The position numbers and the translations under genes were made by a program. Positions 7,911-16,404 of a stretch of DNA of 64,000 bases are shown one piece after another. The DNA is taken from contig OZ242258.1 of NCBI GenBank assembly GCA_965207025.1, forward strand, positions 1,426,001 to 1,490,000, read 5' to 3'. The DNA is from Bin87 sp034423595. Lineage in GTDB: Bacteria; Chloroflexota; Dehalococcoidia; Lucifugimonadales; UBA3495. The first letter of the stretch is position 1, and the number at the start of each line of letters is the position of its first letter. Below the pieces are notes generated by a model. That model was not told where the DNA came from. It made no database searches and saw nothing but the letters and a program-made list of their open reading frames with translations.

Positions 7911-9512
7911 TTACCAGCCAATCGCCGCCCCATCCTTGCGCGGCTCGCTGCCCCCGCTGAGCACCCCGCTTTCCGGGTCCCGGCTGATTGCCTGTCCGCC
8001 GCCCATACCGCCGGCTCCCCCCCGGCCAGGCCCGTGCATAACGTTGACCCTATGGCCGCGCCGGTGCAGTTCGGTCACAACGTCGTTGCCGACGTCGCCC
8101 TCGAGCCATACAGAATCCCCAACCACCTGAAACCGCAGCGCGTCCAGCGCGCCCTGCGAGTCCATGCCGAAGTCCACCATGTTAGAGATCACCTGCAAAT
8201 GGCCTTGGGGCTGCATGAACCCGCCCATCACGCCGTAGCTCAACCATAGCTCACCCTCACGCGTCGCCATCGCCGGAATGATCGTATGGAAGGGACGCTT
8301 GCCGCCGGCCAAGGCGTTGGGATGCTCCGGGTGAAGCTCGAACAACGACGCCCGGTTATGCAGCACGACACCCGTGCCCGGCGCCACCAACCCTGACCCG
8401 AAATTGGAGAACACGCTGTTGATCAGCGAGCAGGCGTTGCCATCACCGTCGATGACGCTGATGTACACGGTGTCGCTGCCCGGCACCATCTTGCCGTAGG
8501 GCGCCGTCTGCATAGCGGCTACCGGATCTACGAGGCTGCGCCTTCCGTCCGCATACTTTTTGGACGTCCACATCTCCACCGGCACGTCAACGCACCGCGG
8601 GTCGGCGAGATATTCAAAGGCGTCCGCAAACCCCAGCCTCGTCGCCTCGATCAGGTGGTGATAGCGATCGGCGCTCTGTTCTCCCATCCCGGAGATGTCA
8701 AACCCCTCAGCGATGTTCAGGGCCTCCAGCGCGATTATTCCCTGCCCGTTGGGCGGACACTCCCAGCAGGTTATCCCACGGTAGTCGGTCTTAATCGGTT
8801 CGTCCCAGTCTGAGTGGTGCGCCGCAAGGTCATCTTCCGCCAGCCATCCCCCCTGTTCCTGCACGAAGCTGGCCATCGCCTTTGCGATTGGCCCGTTGTA
8901 AAAACCTTCGCTCCCTCCTTCGGCCACCGTGCGCAGTGTGTTCGCCAACGTGGGCAACCGCATCATCTCTCCTTCGCGCGGCGCTCGCCCGTTGGTCAGC
9001 AGTTCCTGTCCCGACGGCAAGGCCGCCAGTTTTTCCTCCTGCTGCTGCCACTGGTAGGCGATTATGTCGCTCACCGGGAACCCGTTCTCGGCGTAACTGA
9101 TCGCCGGCTCCAAAGCGTCCGCCAGGGTCATCGTCCCCTCTCTCTCCAGCAAGACCTCCCAACCATGCACTGTCCCCGGAACCGACACCGAATACGGCCC
9201 GAATGCGGGCATCCGGCTGCGTCCTTGATTTCGCAGTTCGTCTATGCTGGCGGCCATCGGAGCCCTCCCGCTCCCGTTCAACGCGACCACGTCCTTCCTT
9301 TTCGCCTTCCAGATCAGCGCGAACACGTCGCCGCCCACGCCGGTTGACATCGGTTCGACTACGTTCAGCGTCGCCGCCGTCGCCACCGCCGCGTCAACGG
9401 CGTTGCCTCCGGCCATCAGGACGCGCACGCCGGCCATCGTGGCCAGCGGCTGGCTGGTTGCGACCATCCCATTGGTCGCATGTACGGTGGAACGCCGAGA
9501 GTTAAAGAACAT
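7911..9512 (-). CDS. ggt: Gamma-glutamyltransferase family protein
   Basis: An Ntn-hydrolase that cleaves gamma-glutamyl bonds (glutathione or similar) after self-processing. With the ATG at 9512 (AGGAGT upstream) it has 533 residues. The N-terminal part has MVATSQPLATMAGVRVLMAGGNAVDAAVA and STGVGGDVFALI. The predicted processing threonine is in GSDTVYISVIDGDGNACSLI, followed by FSNFGSGLV. The C-terminus holds GVMGGFMQPQGHLQV. No signal peptide is evident, so it may act in the cytoplasm. A longer ORF to 9590 adds 26 residues unlike the family. Confidence 0.9.
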   Translation of the reverse strand: MFFNSRRSTVHATNGMVATSQPLATMAGVRVLMAGGNAVDAAVATAATLNVVEPMSTGVGGDVFALIWKAKRKDVVALNGSGRAPMAASIDELRNQGRSRMPAFGPYSVSVPGTVHGWEVLLEREGTMTLADALEPAISYAENGFPVSDIIAYQWQQQEEKLAALPSGQELLTNGRAPREGEMMRLPTLANTLRTVAEGGSEGFYNGPIAKAMASFVQEQGGWLAEDDLAAHHSDWDEPIKTDYRGITCWECPPNGQGIIALEALNIAEGFDISGMGEQSADRYHHLIEATRLGFADAFEYLADPRCVDVPVEMWTSKKYADGRRSLVDPVAAMQTAPYGKMVPGSDTVYISVIDGDGNACSLINSVFSNFGSGLVAPGTGVVLHNRASLFELHPEHPNALAGGKRPFHTIIPAMATREGELWLSYGVMGGFMQPQGHLQVISNMVDFGMDSQGALDALRFQVVGDSVWLEGDVGNDVVTELHRRGHRVNVMHGPGRGGAGGMGGGQAISRDPESGVLSGGSEPRKDGAAIGW

Positions 9513-9621
9513 GGAAGGACTCCTGTTTGCCGGTGTTTCGGCAGAGTTTAGCACGCTCTCCCGCGTTGTAGCATCCGGAGCGCCGGCCACTGGCCTGACC
9601 CCCGACTAAGTGCCGAAGACG

Positions 9622-9638
9622 CAGGGTCTTTCGATTAT
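9622..9638 (+). repeat. Left terminal inverted repeat of the ISAs1 element
   Basis: 17 bp, identical in inverted form to 10834-10850. Nearly the same ends bound the MITE at 42170-42293. Confidence 0.95.
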
Positions 9639-9722
9639 CCAGTAAACGGGCGCTGCTGCAATCTTGGAGGCAGAGGGAGAAGGGATGTAGGGTCGGGTCA
9701 TTCACAGTTATGGGGGTGATCC

Positions 9723-10834
9723 ATGAGTTCGGCGGAAGGCGCAAGGGACGGTTTGTCGTTGATCGAGGTGTTGGGCCGGGTGCCGGATCCGCGCAGCGTG
9801 CACGGGAAGCGGCATCCTTTGGGGGCGATATTAGGATTGGCGGTGTGCGCCATGCTGTGCGGAGCGCGCAGTCTGTACGCCATCAGCCAGTGGGGTCGAG
9901 ACCAGGGGCAGGAGGTATCGGAGGCTCTGGGGTTCACCTGGGAGCGTACGCCGTGCGTGTCCACGCTGCATCAGGTGTTCAGCAGGTTGGATCGGGAGGC
10001 CTTTGAGCGTGAGTTGGGACAATGGCTGCAGGAGCGGGGCCTGTCTGAAGATGAGGCGGTGGCCATTGACGGCAAGGCGTTGCGCGGCATTCACGGTGAT
10101 CAATTGCCCGGGGTGCATCTGGTGGCGGCCTACGCCCATCAGGCTGGGATCGTGGTGGGACAGCAGGCGGTGGGTGAGAAGCGCAATGAGCTGGACGCCG
10201 TCGCCGGTCTCTTGGGACAGTTGGACTTGCAGGGTCGAGTGATAACCGGCGATGCCCAGTTCACCCAACGGGAGGTATGCCAGCGGGTGGTGGCGCAAGG
10301 GGGCACTACTTCTTTGCCGTGAAAGGCAACCAGCCCACCTTGCTAGAGGACATCACGGCCATCTGGGACGGGGAACCGGAAGCGGCCCAGGCGGTGCAAG
10401 TCGACCAGCACGGTGATCGCATTGAACAAAGGCGGCTTTGGGTTTCCGAGTTGCTGGTGGGCTACAGCGACTGGCCCCACCTGGCCCAGGTCTGCCGACT
10501 GGAACGTAGCGTCCACACCAAGGGCAAACCGCGCCGGGAATTGGCCTACGCCGTGACCAGCCTGCCGCCCGCTGAAGCCAACCCCGAAAGGCTCCTTGCC
10601 TTATGGCGGGGACACTGGGGCATCGAAAACCGAGTGCACTGGGTTAGGGACGTTACCTTCGACGAAGACCGGTCCCAGGTGCGCACCGGCTCGGCACCCC
10701 AGATCATGGCCGCCCTGCGCAATCTGACCATCAGTGTGATCCGGTTGGCTGGCGAAACCAACATCGCCGCCGCCTTGCGTCGCCACGCCGTTCACCCATC
10801 ACGTCCTCTCGCCCTGATCGGCGCGGTCGCCTAA
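9723..10834 (+). pseudogene. ISAs1-type transposase, broken by a -1 frameshift
   Basis: The first frame (9723 to stop at 10322) encodes the N-terminal DDE_Tnp_1-associated part (SLIEVLGRVPDPRSVHGKRH, AIDGKALRGI, VVGQQAVGEKRNE and ITGDAQFTQ with catalytic Asp). The second frame (from about 10290 to 10834) continues with HYFFAVKGNQPTLL and the C-terminal RGHWGIENRVHWVRDVTFDED with the catalytic Glu. The junction is a run of five G at about 10300-10305. One missing G restores a full-length family protein. It may be a decayed transposase, a programmed frameshift or a sequencing error. The stop lies inside the right end repeat. Confidence 0.9.
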
Positions 10835-10850
10835 TAATCGAAAGACCCTG
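10834..10850 (-). repeat. Right terminal inverted repeat of the ISAs1 element
   Basis: Exact reverse complement of 9622-9638, directly followed by the 10-bp target duplication at 10851-10860. Confidence 0.95.
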
Positions 10851-10893
10851 GCCGAAGACGGGCTTGGGCTACCCCCTTTCCTGCTTCCGGGTG

Positions 10894-10899
10894 TATAAT
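10894..10899 (+). promoter_or_regulatory. Candidate -10 box upstream of icd
   Basis: A perfect TATAAT 119 nt upstream of the icd ATG. No good -35 is seen at normal spacing. The IS right end lies only 43 bp upstream, so the insertion may have replaced or altered the upstream promoter region. Confidence 0.35.
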
Positions 10900-11017
10900 T
10901 CGCAAGGTTTATGCTGCGCCGGGTGCGTCGTATCCGGCTCTTGAGTTCGGGCCTGTAGTCCAACAATCCTTGGCAAACCGTAGCGGCCCGTGCAACCTGC
11001 TTGCTGAGGAGGAGATC

Positions 11018-13246
11018 ATGCCAGAAGCTGCCAAAATCATCTACACCGAAACCGACGAGGCGCCGTATCTGGCGACGCACTCGCTGCTGCCGATCCTTCA
11101 GGCCTTCACCAAGGGTTCCGGCATTGAACTGGAAACCTGGGACATCTCGCTGTCGGGGCGCATTATCGCCAACTTCCCCGACAACTTGACGGACGAGCAG
11201 AGAATCCCCGATTACCTGCGCATGTGCGGCGAGTTGTGCCTCCAGCCGGACGCGAACCTGATCAAGCTGCCCAACATCAGCGCGTCGATCCCGCAGTTGA
11301 AAAGCGCTATCGCGGAGCTCCAGGGCAAGGGCTACGACATTCCCGACTATCCCGACCAACCCGCCAACGACGCGGAGCGCGAGACCCAGGTTAGATATTC
11401 CCGCGTCCTGGGCAGCGCGGTCAACCCCGTCATCCGTGAGGGGAACTCCGACCGCCGTTCCTCAAACGCGGTCAAGGAACATGGCCAGCGCAATCCCCAC
11501 CGCATGATGCAGGACTGGCCGCAAGTCTCCAAGACCCGCGTTGGCCACATGGCCGACGGCGATTTCTTCAGCAGCGAGGTGGCCGTTACTACCACCGAGG
11601 CAGGGTCGGCAACCATCGAGTTCGTGGGCGCCGATGGCAGCGTCACCGAGCTCAAGTCCGGCATCCCGCTGCAAGAAGGCGAAATCATCGACTGCGCCGT
11701 GATGAACGTCAATCAACTGCGCCAGTTCTACGCCGAACAGATGGAACAGGCCAAGGCCGACGACGTTCTGCTCGGCCTCCACGTCAAGACGACCATGATG
11801 CGCGTATCCGACCCGATCATCTTCGGACACCTGGTGTCGGAATTCTTCAAGGACGTCTTCGACAAGCACGCCGACGCATTGGCACAGGTCGCCGTTGATC
11901 CCGACAACGGCGTTGCCGAAATGCTCACCAAGATCCAGGACCTGCCGGAAGGCCAGCGGGCCGAAATCGAGGCCGACATCCAGGCGTGCTACGACAGCCG
12001 CCCGGGTCTGATGATGGTGAACTCCTACCGGGGCATCACCAACCTGCACGTGTCCAGCGACACTATCATCGACGCCTCCATGCCCGTGGTGATCCGCGAC
12101 GGCGGGCGCACCTGGGGCCCCGATAATGAGCTGCACGACACCGTTGCCTTGATCCCTGACCGCTCCTACGCCACCATCTACCAAGCGGTGGTGGAAGACT
12201 GCCAGCAACATGGAGCCCTCGACCCGGCTACCCTCGGCAGCGTTGCCAACGTCGGCCTGATGGCGCAGGCGGCTGAGGAATACGGTTCCCACGACAAGAC
12301 CTTTGAAGCCCCGGGCAACGGAACCATCCGCGTGGTGGACGCTTCGGGCGCAACCCTGATGGAACAGAGCGTCGAAAAAGACGACATTTTCCGAATGTGC
12401 CAGACCAAGGACCTGCCCGTCCAGGACTGGGTGAAACTCGGTGTGACCCGCTCCCGGCTCACCGGCCAGGCCGCCATCTTCTGGCTCGACGCCAACCGCG
12501 CCCACGACGCCGAGCTGATCAAGAAGGTGGAAAAGTACCTGCCTGAACATGACACCACCGGGCTCGACATCAGCACCTTGACGCCCCTTGAGGCCATGAA
12601 AGCCACGCTGGTCCGGAGCCGGGCCAGTCAGGACACCATCGCGGTTACCGGAAACGTGTTGCGCGACTATCTCACCGACCTATTCCCCATCCTGGAGTTG
12701 GGCACCAGCGCCAAGATGCTGTCGGTAGTTCCGCTGCTCAATGGCGGCGGAATGTTCGAGACCGGGGCCGGCGGCTCCGCTCCTCGGCACGTCCAGCAGT
12801 TCGTTGAGGAAGGGCACCTCCGTTGGGACTCCCTGGGTGAGTTCTGCGCCCTGGTGGCGTCCTTTGAACACTACGGGGAGGTCTTCGACAACGATCAGGC
12901 CAGGCTCCTGGCGACGACGCTGGACGAGGCCATCGGCGAGCATCTGGAACACCAGCGGAATCCATCCCGCCGCGTCAACGAGTTGGACACCCGTGGCAGC
13001 CATTTCTACCTGGCTCTCTACTGGGCGCAGGCTCTCGCCAAGCAGGACCAAGATCCGGCGCTGAAGGCCACGTTCGCTGAAGTAGCCCGTCAGATGACTG
13101 ACAATGAGGAAAAAATAGCGCAGGAGCTGATTGACTGCCAAGGCGAGGCCGTGGACATTGGCGGCTACTATCGCCCGGACAACGACATGGCGGCCAGCGC
13201 GATGCGTCCCAGCGGGACTTTGAACGCCATCCTGGACGCAATTTAG
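11018..13246 (+). CDS. icd: Monomeric NADP-dependent isocitrate dehydrogenase
   Basis: Oxidative decarboxylation of isocitrate to 2-oxoglutarate with NADP. The 742-residue length and sequence (MPEAAKIIYTETDEAPYLATHS, LKLPNISASIPQLKSAI with IKLPN here, NPVIREGNSDRR, QRNPHRMM) identify the large monomeric IDH-II type, not the dimeric type. The ATG at 11018 is preceded by GAGGAGGAG. It stands before mdh on the same strand, giving a small TCA cluster. It would be a source of NADPH in the cell. Confidence 0.96.
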   Translation: MPEAAKIIYTETDEAPYLATHSLLPILQAFTKGSGIELETWDISLSGRIIANFPDNLTDEQRIPDYLRMCGELCLQPDANLIKLPNISASIPQLKSAIAELQGKGYDIPDYPDQPANDAERETQVRYSRVLGSAVNPVIREGNSDRRSSNAVKEHGQRNPHRMMQDWPQVSKTRVGHMADGDFFSSEVAVTTTEAGSATIEFVGADGSVTELKSGIPLQEGEIIDCAVMNVNQLRQFYAEQMEQAKADDVLLGLHVKTTMMRVSDPIIFGHLVSEFFKDVFDKHADALAQVAVDPDNGVAEMLTKIQDLPEGQRAEIEADIQACYDSRPGLMMVNSYRGITNLHVSSDTIIDASMPVVIRDGGRTWGPDNELHDTVALIPDRSYATIYQAVVEDCQQHGALDPATLGSVANVGLMAQAAEEYGSHDKTFEAPGNGTIRVVDASGATLMEQSVEKDDIFRMCQTKDLPVQDWVKLGVTRSRLTGQAAIFWLDANRAHDAELIKKVEKYLPEHDTTGLDISTLTPLEAMKATLVRSRASQDTIAVTGNVLRDYLTDLFPILELGTSAKMLSVVPLLNGGGMFETGAGGSAPRHVQQFVEEGHLRWDSLGEFCALVASFEHYGEVFDNDQARLLATTLDEAIGEHLEHQRNPSRRVNELDTRGSHFYLALYWAQALAKQDQDPALKATFAEVARQMTDNEEKIAQELIDCQGEAVDIGGYYRPDNDMAASAMRPSGTLNAILDAI

Positions 13247-13296
13247 CGATCCAAATGGCTCACTGACCGGCTGGACGCACCCGCCGGCAAACGTAC

Positions 13297-13320
13297 AGGG
13301 GCGACGCATGCGTCGCCCCT
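13297..13320. repeat. Perfect 24-bp palindrome between icd and mdh
   Basis: Arms AGGGGCGACGCA and TGCGTCGCCCCT form a perfect palindrome with no loop. It belongs to the GTAGGGGCG...CGCCCCTAC repeat family seen also at 14306, 16355, 38890, 49817 and 63187. No T-run follows it, and the mdh ribosome-binding site lies 14 nt downstream. Confidence 0.85.
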
Positions 13321-13349
13321 ACCAATACCCAATCGGAGGCATTCCCCCA

Positions 13350-14282
13350 ATGCGAAGCAAAGTTACCGTAGTCGGCGCCGGCAACGTGGGCGCCACCACC
13401 GCCCAGCGTATCCACCAGCTCGGCTACGCCGACGTTGTCCTTGTGGACGTGGTCGAAGACCTGCCCCAGGGCAAGGGGCTCGATATGCTGGAATCCGGCC
13501 CCATAATCGGTTCCGATGGCATGATCACCGGCTCCAACGGGTACGAAGAAACGGCCGGATCAGACGTCGTGGTGATTACCGCCGGCATCGCGCGTCGCCC
13601 CGGAATGAGCCGCGACGACCTGCTCCTGACCAACATGCGGATCACATCCGCCGTTACGGAAGAAGTCGTAAAACACTCTCCCAACTGCATCATCCTCGCC
13701 GTAACCAACCCGCTGGACGCCATGGTGCAGAACGTCTATCAGACCGCCGGGTTCCCCCGCAACCGCGTGTTCGGGATGGCCGGCGTCCTCGACACCGCCC
13801 GCTACCGCACTTTCATCGCCCAGGAACTGGACGTGTCCGTGGACGACGTACAGGCGATGGTGCTGGGCGGACATGGCGACGACATGGTGCCGCTGGTCCG
13901 CTACACCACCGTGGGCTGCATTCCCCTCACCGAGTTGTTGTCCCAGGATCGCATCGACTCCATCGTCCAGCGCACCCGCGACGGCGGCGGTGAAATCGTT
14001 GCTCTCCTCAAGCAGGGCTCCGCCTTCTATGCGCCATCCGCCGCCATCACCGAGATGGTGGAGGCCATCCTGCTGGACAAGAAGCGAATCCTGCCCGGCT
14101 GCGCCTATCTGGAAGGCGAGTACGGTATCAACGGCCTCTGCGTGGGCGTGCCCGTCAAGATCGGGGCTGAAGGCGTCGAGCAGATCATCGAAATCAGCCT
14201 CACTGACGAAGAAAAAGCAGCCCTCCAAAGTTCCGCCGCCGCCGTGCAGGAACTGGTGGACGTAATGGCCAACGCTGAATAA
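13350..14282 (+). CDS. mdh: Malate dehydrogenase (LDH-like, NAD-dependent)
   Basis: Interconverts malate and oxaloacetate. 310 residues, the usual size. The Rossmann motif VVGAGNVGATTAQ is at the N-terminus, followed by the acidic VLVDVVED typical of NAD preference. The active-site loop ARRPGMSRDDLL carries the malate-specific Arg pair, and the catalytic His is in VLGGHGDDMVPL. The ATG at 13350 has CGGAGGC upstream. The ORF could start at 13308, but that part lies within the palindromic repeat. Confidence 0.95.
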   Translation: MRSKVTVVGAGNVGATTAQRIHQLGYADVVLVDVVEDLPQGKGLDMLESGPIIGSDGMITGSNGYEETAGSDVVVITAGIARRPGMSRDDLLLTNMRITSAVTEEVVKHSPNCIILAVTNPLDAMVQNVYQTAGFPRNRVFGMAGVLDTARYRTFIAQELDVSVDDVQAMVLGGHGDDMVPLVRYTTVGCIPLTELLSQDRIDSIVQRTRDGGGEIVALLKQGSAFYAPSAAITEMVEAILLDKKRILPGCAYLEGEYGINGLCVGVPVKIGAEGVEQIIEISLTDEEKAALQSSAAAVQELVDVMANAE

Positions 14283-14305
14283 CCTCGCAGATCAGTGGCA
14301 ACAGG

Positions 14306-14331
14306 CAGGGGCGGGTCTTGTACCCGCCCTG
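14306..14331 (+). terminator. GC-rich hairpin after mdh
   Basis: An imperfect palindrome (arms about CAGGGGCGGGT and ACCCGCCCTG, loop CTTGT) 24 nt after the mdh stop, followed by GTTTCGTT. It fits a weak intrinsic terminator and is also a copy of the GGGGCG-type palindromic repeat. Confidence 0.5.
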
Positions 14332-14388
14332 TTTCGTTGGTCTGGCAGTATAATGTTCTTACGACTTCTATCAACGTGGGAGGCTCGA

Positions 14389-15684
14389 ATGTCTGAGCGC
14401 ACTGAATTGGAACGTGATATGCTGGCGAAAGCCGCTCAATACTTTCCGGGCAACTCCACCGGCAACACGAATTACCCCGAAGAGCTTAATTTCCTCATTC
14501 GTGAGGGCAAAGCCGGCCGTGTTTGGGACGTCTCGGGCAACGAGTACGTGGACTGGCTGATGGGCTCCGGCCCCATGATCCTCGGCCACGCCCATCCCGC
14601 CGTAACCGAGGCCGTCCTGGAGGCCGTAGGGCGCGGCTCAACCTTTTTCGCCAACAACGACCAGGCCGTGATGCTTGCCGAGGAACTCTGCAAGGCGATT
14701 CCGTGCGCCGATAAAGTGCGGTTCACCACCAGCGGGACGGACGCCTGCTTCCAGGCCATGCGCGCCGCCCGCGCCTACACTGGCAAAGAGAAGATCCTCA
14801 AGTTCGAGGGCGGCTACCACGGCACCAGCGACTACGCCATGATGTCCGTGTTCGCGTCCGCCAGCGTCGAGTTCCCCCAGGCCGAGGCGAACAGCGCCGG
14901 GATCCCCCGCGCCCTCAGCGACCTGATGCTGGTGTCCCAGTTCAACGACCTGGACACCACCGCCGCCATCGTTGACGCCCACAAGGACGAAATCGCCGCC
15001 GTCATCGTGGAACCACTACAGCGCACCCTGGCCCCCAATCCCGGTTTTCTCGCCGGCCTTCGCAAGATCACGTCCGATGCCGGCGTGCTGCTCATCTTCG
15101 ACGAGGTGGTTACCGGCTTCAGGCTTGCCTATGGAGGCGCCCAGGAATTCTATGGCGTCACTCCCGACCTGTGCTCCGTCGGCAAAATCATGGGCGGCGG
15201 TTACCCGTTGGCCGCGGTGCTGGGTTCGGACGAAGTGATGTCCGTGTACGATCGCTCCTCAGTGTCGTCCGACAGTTACGTTGACCAGATCGGCACCCTC
15301 AACGGTAACCCCATCGCGTGCGCCGCTGGTCTGGCGACCTTGGCCGAGCTGCGCAAGGACGGCGTGTACCACCGCCTCCACAACGTCGGCGGCCGCATCC
15401 GCCATGCCCTGGTTGACGCCTGCTCAGAGCAGGGCTTTACAGTCCAGAGTGTCGGCGAGGACGCCATCTTCGACATCTACTTCGCCGACCATCCCGTGCA
15501 AAACTACCGCGACGGGCTGGCTGCCGACCCGGCACCACTGGCCAAGCTCAACTACGGCCTGTTGAACCACGGCATCATCAAGTCCTGGCCACAGAAGTTC
15601 TACCCTTCCGTCGCCCACACCGACGCCGACGTTGACCAGACCATCGCCGCCATCCGGGAAGTCGCGCCGACTTTGCGGGATTAG
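14389..15684 (+). CDS. Class III aminotransferase, glutamate-1-semialdehyde aminomutase-like
   Basis: A PLP enzyme of 431 residues. Visible motifs are the cofactor pocket TTSGTDACFQAMRAARAYTGK, the His-containing EGGYHGTSDY, the PLP-binding Asp in LLIFDEVVTGFRLAYGGAQE and the Schiff-base Lys in CSVGKIMGGGYPLAAVLG. It resembles HemL but lacks the HemL N-terminal PGGVNSP segment (here PGNSTGNTN), so the substrate is uncertain; an omega- or amino-acid aminotransferase is as likely. The ATG at 14389 has GGGAGG upstream and a TATAAT at 14349. Its stop overlaps the convergent gene's stop by 3 nt. Confidence 0.85.
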   Translation: MSERTELERDMLAKAAQYFPGNSTGNTNYPEELNFLIREGKAGRVWDVSGNEYVDWLMGSGPMILGHAHPAVTEAVLEAVGRGSTFFANNDQAVMLAEELCKAIPCADKVRFTTSGTDACFQAMRAARAYTGKEKILKFEGGYHGTSDYAMMSVFASASVEFPQAEANSAGIPRALSDLMLVSQFNDLDTTAAIVDAHKDEIAAVIVEPLQRTLAPNPGFLAGLRKITSDAGVLLIFDEVVTGFRLAYGGAQEFYGVTPDLCSVGKIMGGGYPLAAVLGSDEVMSVYDRSSVSSDSYVDQIGTLNGNPIACAAGLATLAELRKDGVYHRLHNVGGRIRHALVDACSEQGFTVQSVGEDAIFDIYFADHPVQNYRDGLAADPAPLAKLNYGLLNHGIIKSWPQKFYPSVAHTDADVDQTIAAIREVAPTLRD

Positions 15685-15691
15685 CATCCCG
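15676..15691. terminator. Small hairpin at the convergent stop codons
   Basis: CGGGAT and ATCCCG are separated by TAGC, and the loop holds the overlapping TAG (plus) and TAA (minus) stops. It could help separate the convergent transcripts. Short stem, no T-run, so weak. Confidence 0.3.
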
Positions 15692-16316
15692 TGGGGTCTG
15701 CTATGAGTGGCAGCTCGTCCACTCTGTACACACGGGAGCCTGTGTAGCCCTCTCGAACAAACAAGGCTTGGCCGGGATAGCGTTTCCTTATCTCTAACTC
15801 AAAACCTATCCTGGTCTCGTCTAGCCGCTGCTCCAGTTCGCTCTCCAAATCGTAGAGGAATTTCAGGTCGTCGTCTGTCGGCTTGTGGGAGCGATCCGCC
15901 TCTGGCTCCGCCCTACAACCGAGCACGTCGCACTCTGAAGCGGAGCATGCCGTGTTTACTACGGCTGGGCACCGGTGCTGGCGAGGATACTTGCGCACTT
16001 GACCGCCGCAACGTACTCCGTAGGAGAATGAGCTATGGGTTTCCCCGGGTTCAAAGGACTCCACAGTCAGAATGTTGACTTCCACATAATCCAGAGTGCG
16101 GGGATTGACGATGATGAAATCATAGCCTCTCCGATGTGGCTGTCCCCCAGGGAAAATGCTGGAGCCGGAGTGGAGGTGGGGAGGTTCGTTGGGTATGCGG
16201 ACGAAATCAACGACCAGTTCTAGACCCGCGAGGTTGGCATCCGGTTCCACATCCAGATTCACAACGTTTCGAATAACCACAAGAGGATTCTTGATGACAA
16301 CGAAAGGCTGCGACAT
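15681..16316 (-). CDS. Hypothetical protein, Cys-containing
   Basis: 211 residues, not recognised. The ATG at 16316 has AAGGAGG upstream, so it is probably a real gene. The N-terminal half is beta-rich (VVIKNPLVVIRNVVNLDVEP, GLELVVDFVRIP). The middle holds six Cys in about 35 residues (CGGQVRKYPRQHRC, ACSASECDVLGC), which could bind metal. The C-terminal part predicts a charged helix (LYDLESELEQRLDETRIGFE). GC content by eye is near 50 percent, below its neighbours, which suggests transfer. It is separated from the sdh operon by a terminator and is convergent with the aminotransferase. Confidence 0.6.
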   Translation of the reverse strand: MSQPFVVIKNPLVVIRNVVNLDVEPDANLAGLELVVDFVRIPNEPPHLHSGSSIFPGGQPHRRGYDFIIVNPRTLDYVEVNILTVESFEPGETHSSFSYGVRCGGQVRKYPRQHRCPAVVNTACSASECDVLGCRAEPEADRSHKPTDDDLKFLYDLESELEQRLDETRIGFELEIRKRYPGQALFVREGYTGSRVYRVDELPLIADPTGC

Positions 16317-16349
16317 CTTTACGCCTCCTTTTCCTTGCAAGCGAAATGG

Positions 16350-16380
16350 CAAAAAGGGGCGGTTCTCACGCCCGCCCCTC
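16350..16380 (-). terminator. Intrinsic terminator of the sdh operon
   Basis: On the minus strand a stem AGGGGCGG / CCGCCCCT with a short loop is followed directly by TTTTT. It lies 25 nt after the sdhE-like stop. The stem is a member of the GGGGCG palindrome family used here as a terminator. Confidence 0.75.
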
Positions 16381-16404
16381 AATCTCGCAAAACTACTAGG
16401 CGCT

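Larger units (their letters stand above)
9622..10850 (+). mobile_element. ISAs1-family insertion sequence with intact ends
   Basis: The element is 1229 bp. Perfect 17-bp inverted ends are seen: CAGGGTCTTTCGATTAT at 9622-9638 and its reverse complement at 10834-10850. A perfect 10-bp target duplication, GCCGAAGACG, flanks it at 9612-9621 and 10851-10860. Length, end length and 10-bp duplication fit the ISAs1 family. The intact target repeats suggest a recent insertion. It landed about 35 bp upstream of the likely -10 box of icd. Confidence 0.95.

Noticed and set aside
11462..12550. A 362-codon minus-strand frame inside icd
   Set aside because: Antisense of a well-conserved enzyme; His/Val/Gly-rich with no motif.
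14389..15684. Calling the aminotransferase hemL
   Set aside because: The PLP motifs are similar but the HemL N-terminal segment is missing and no other heme gene is nearby.
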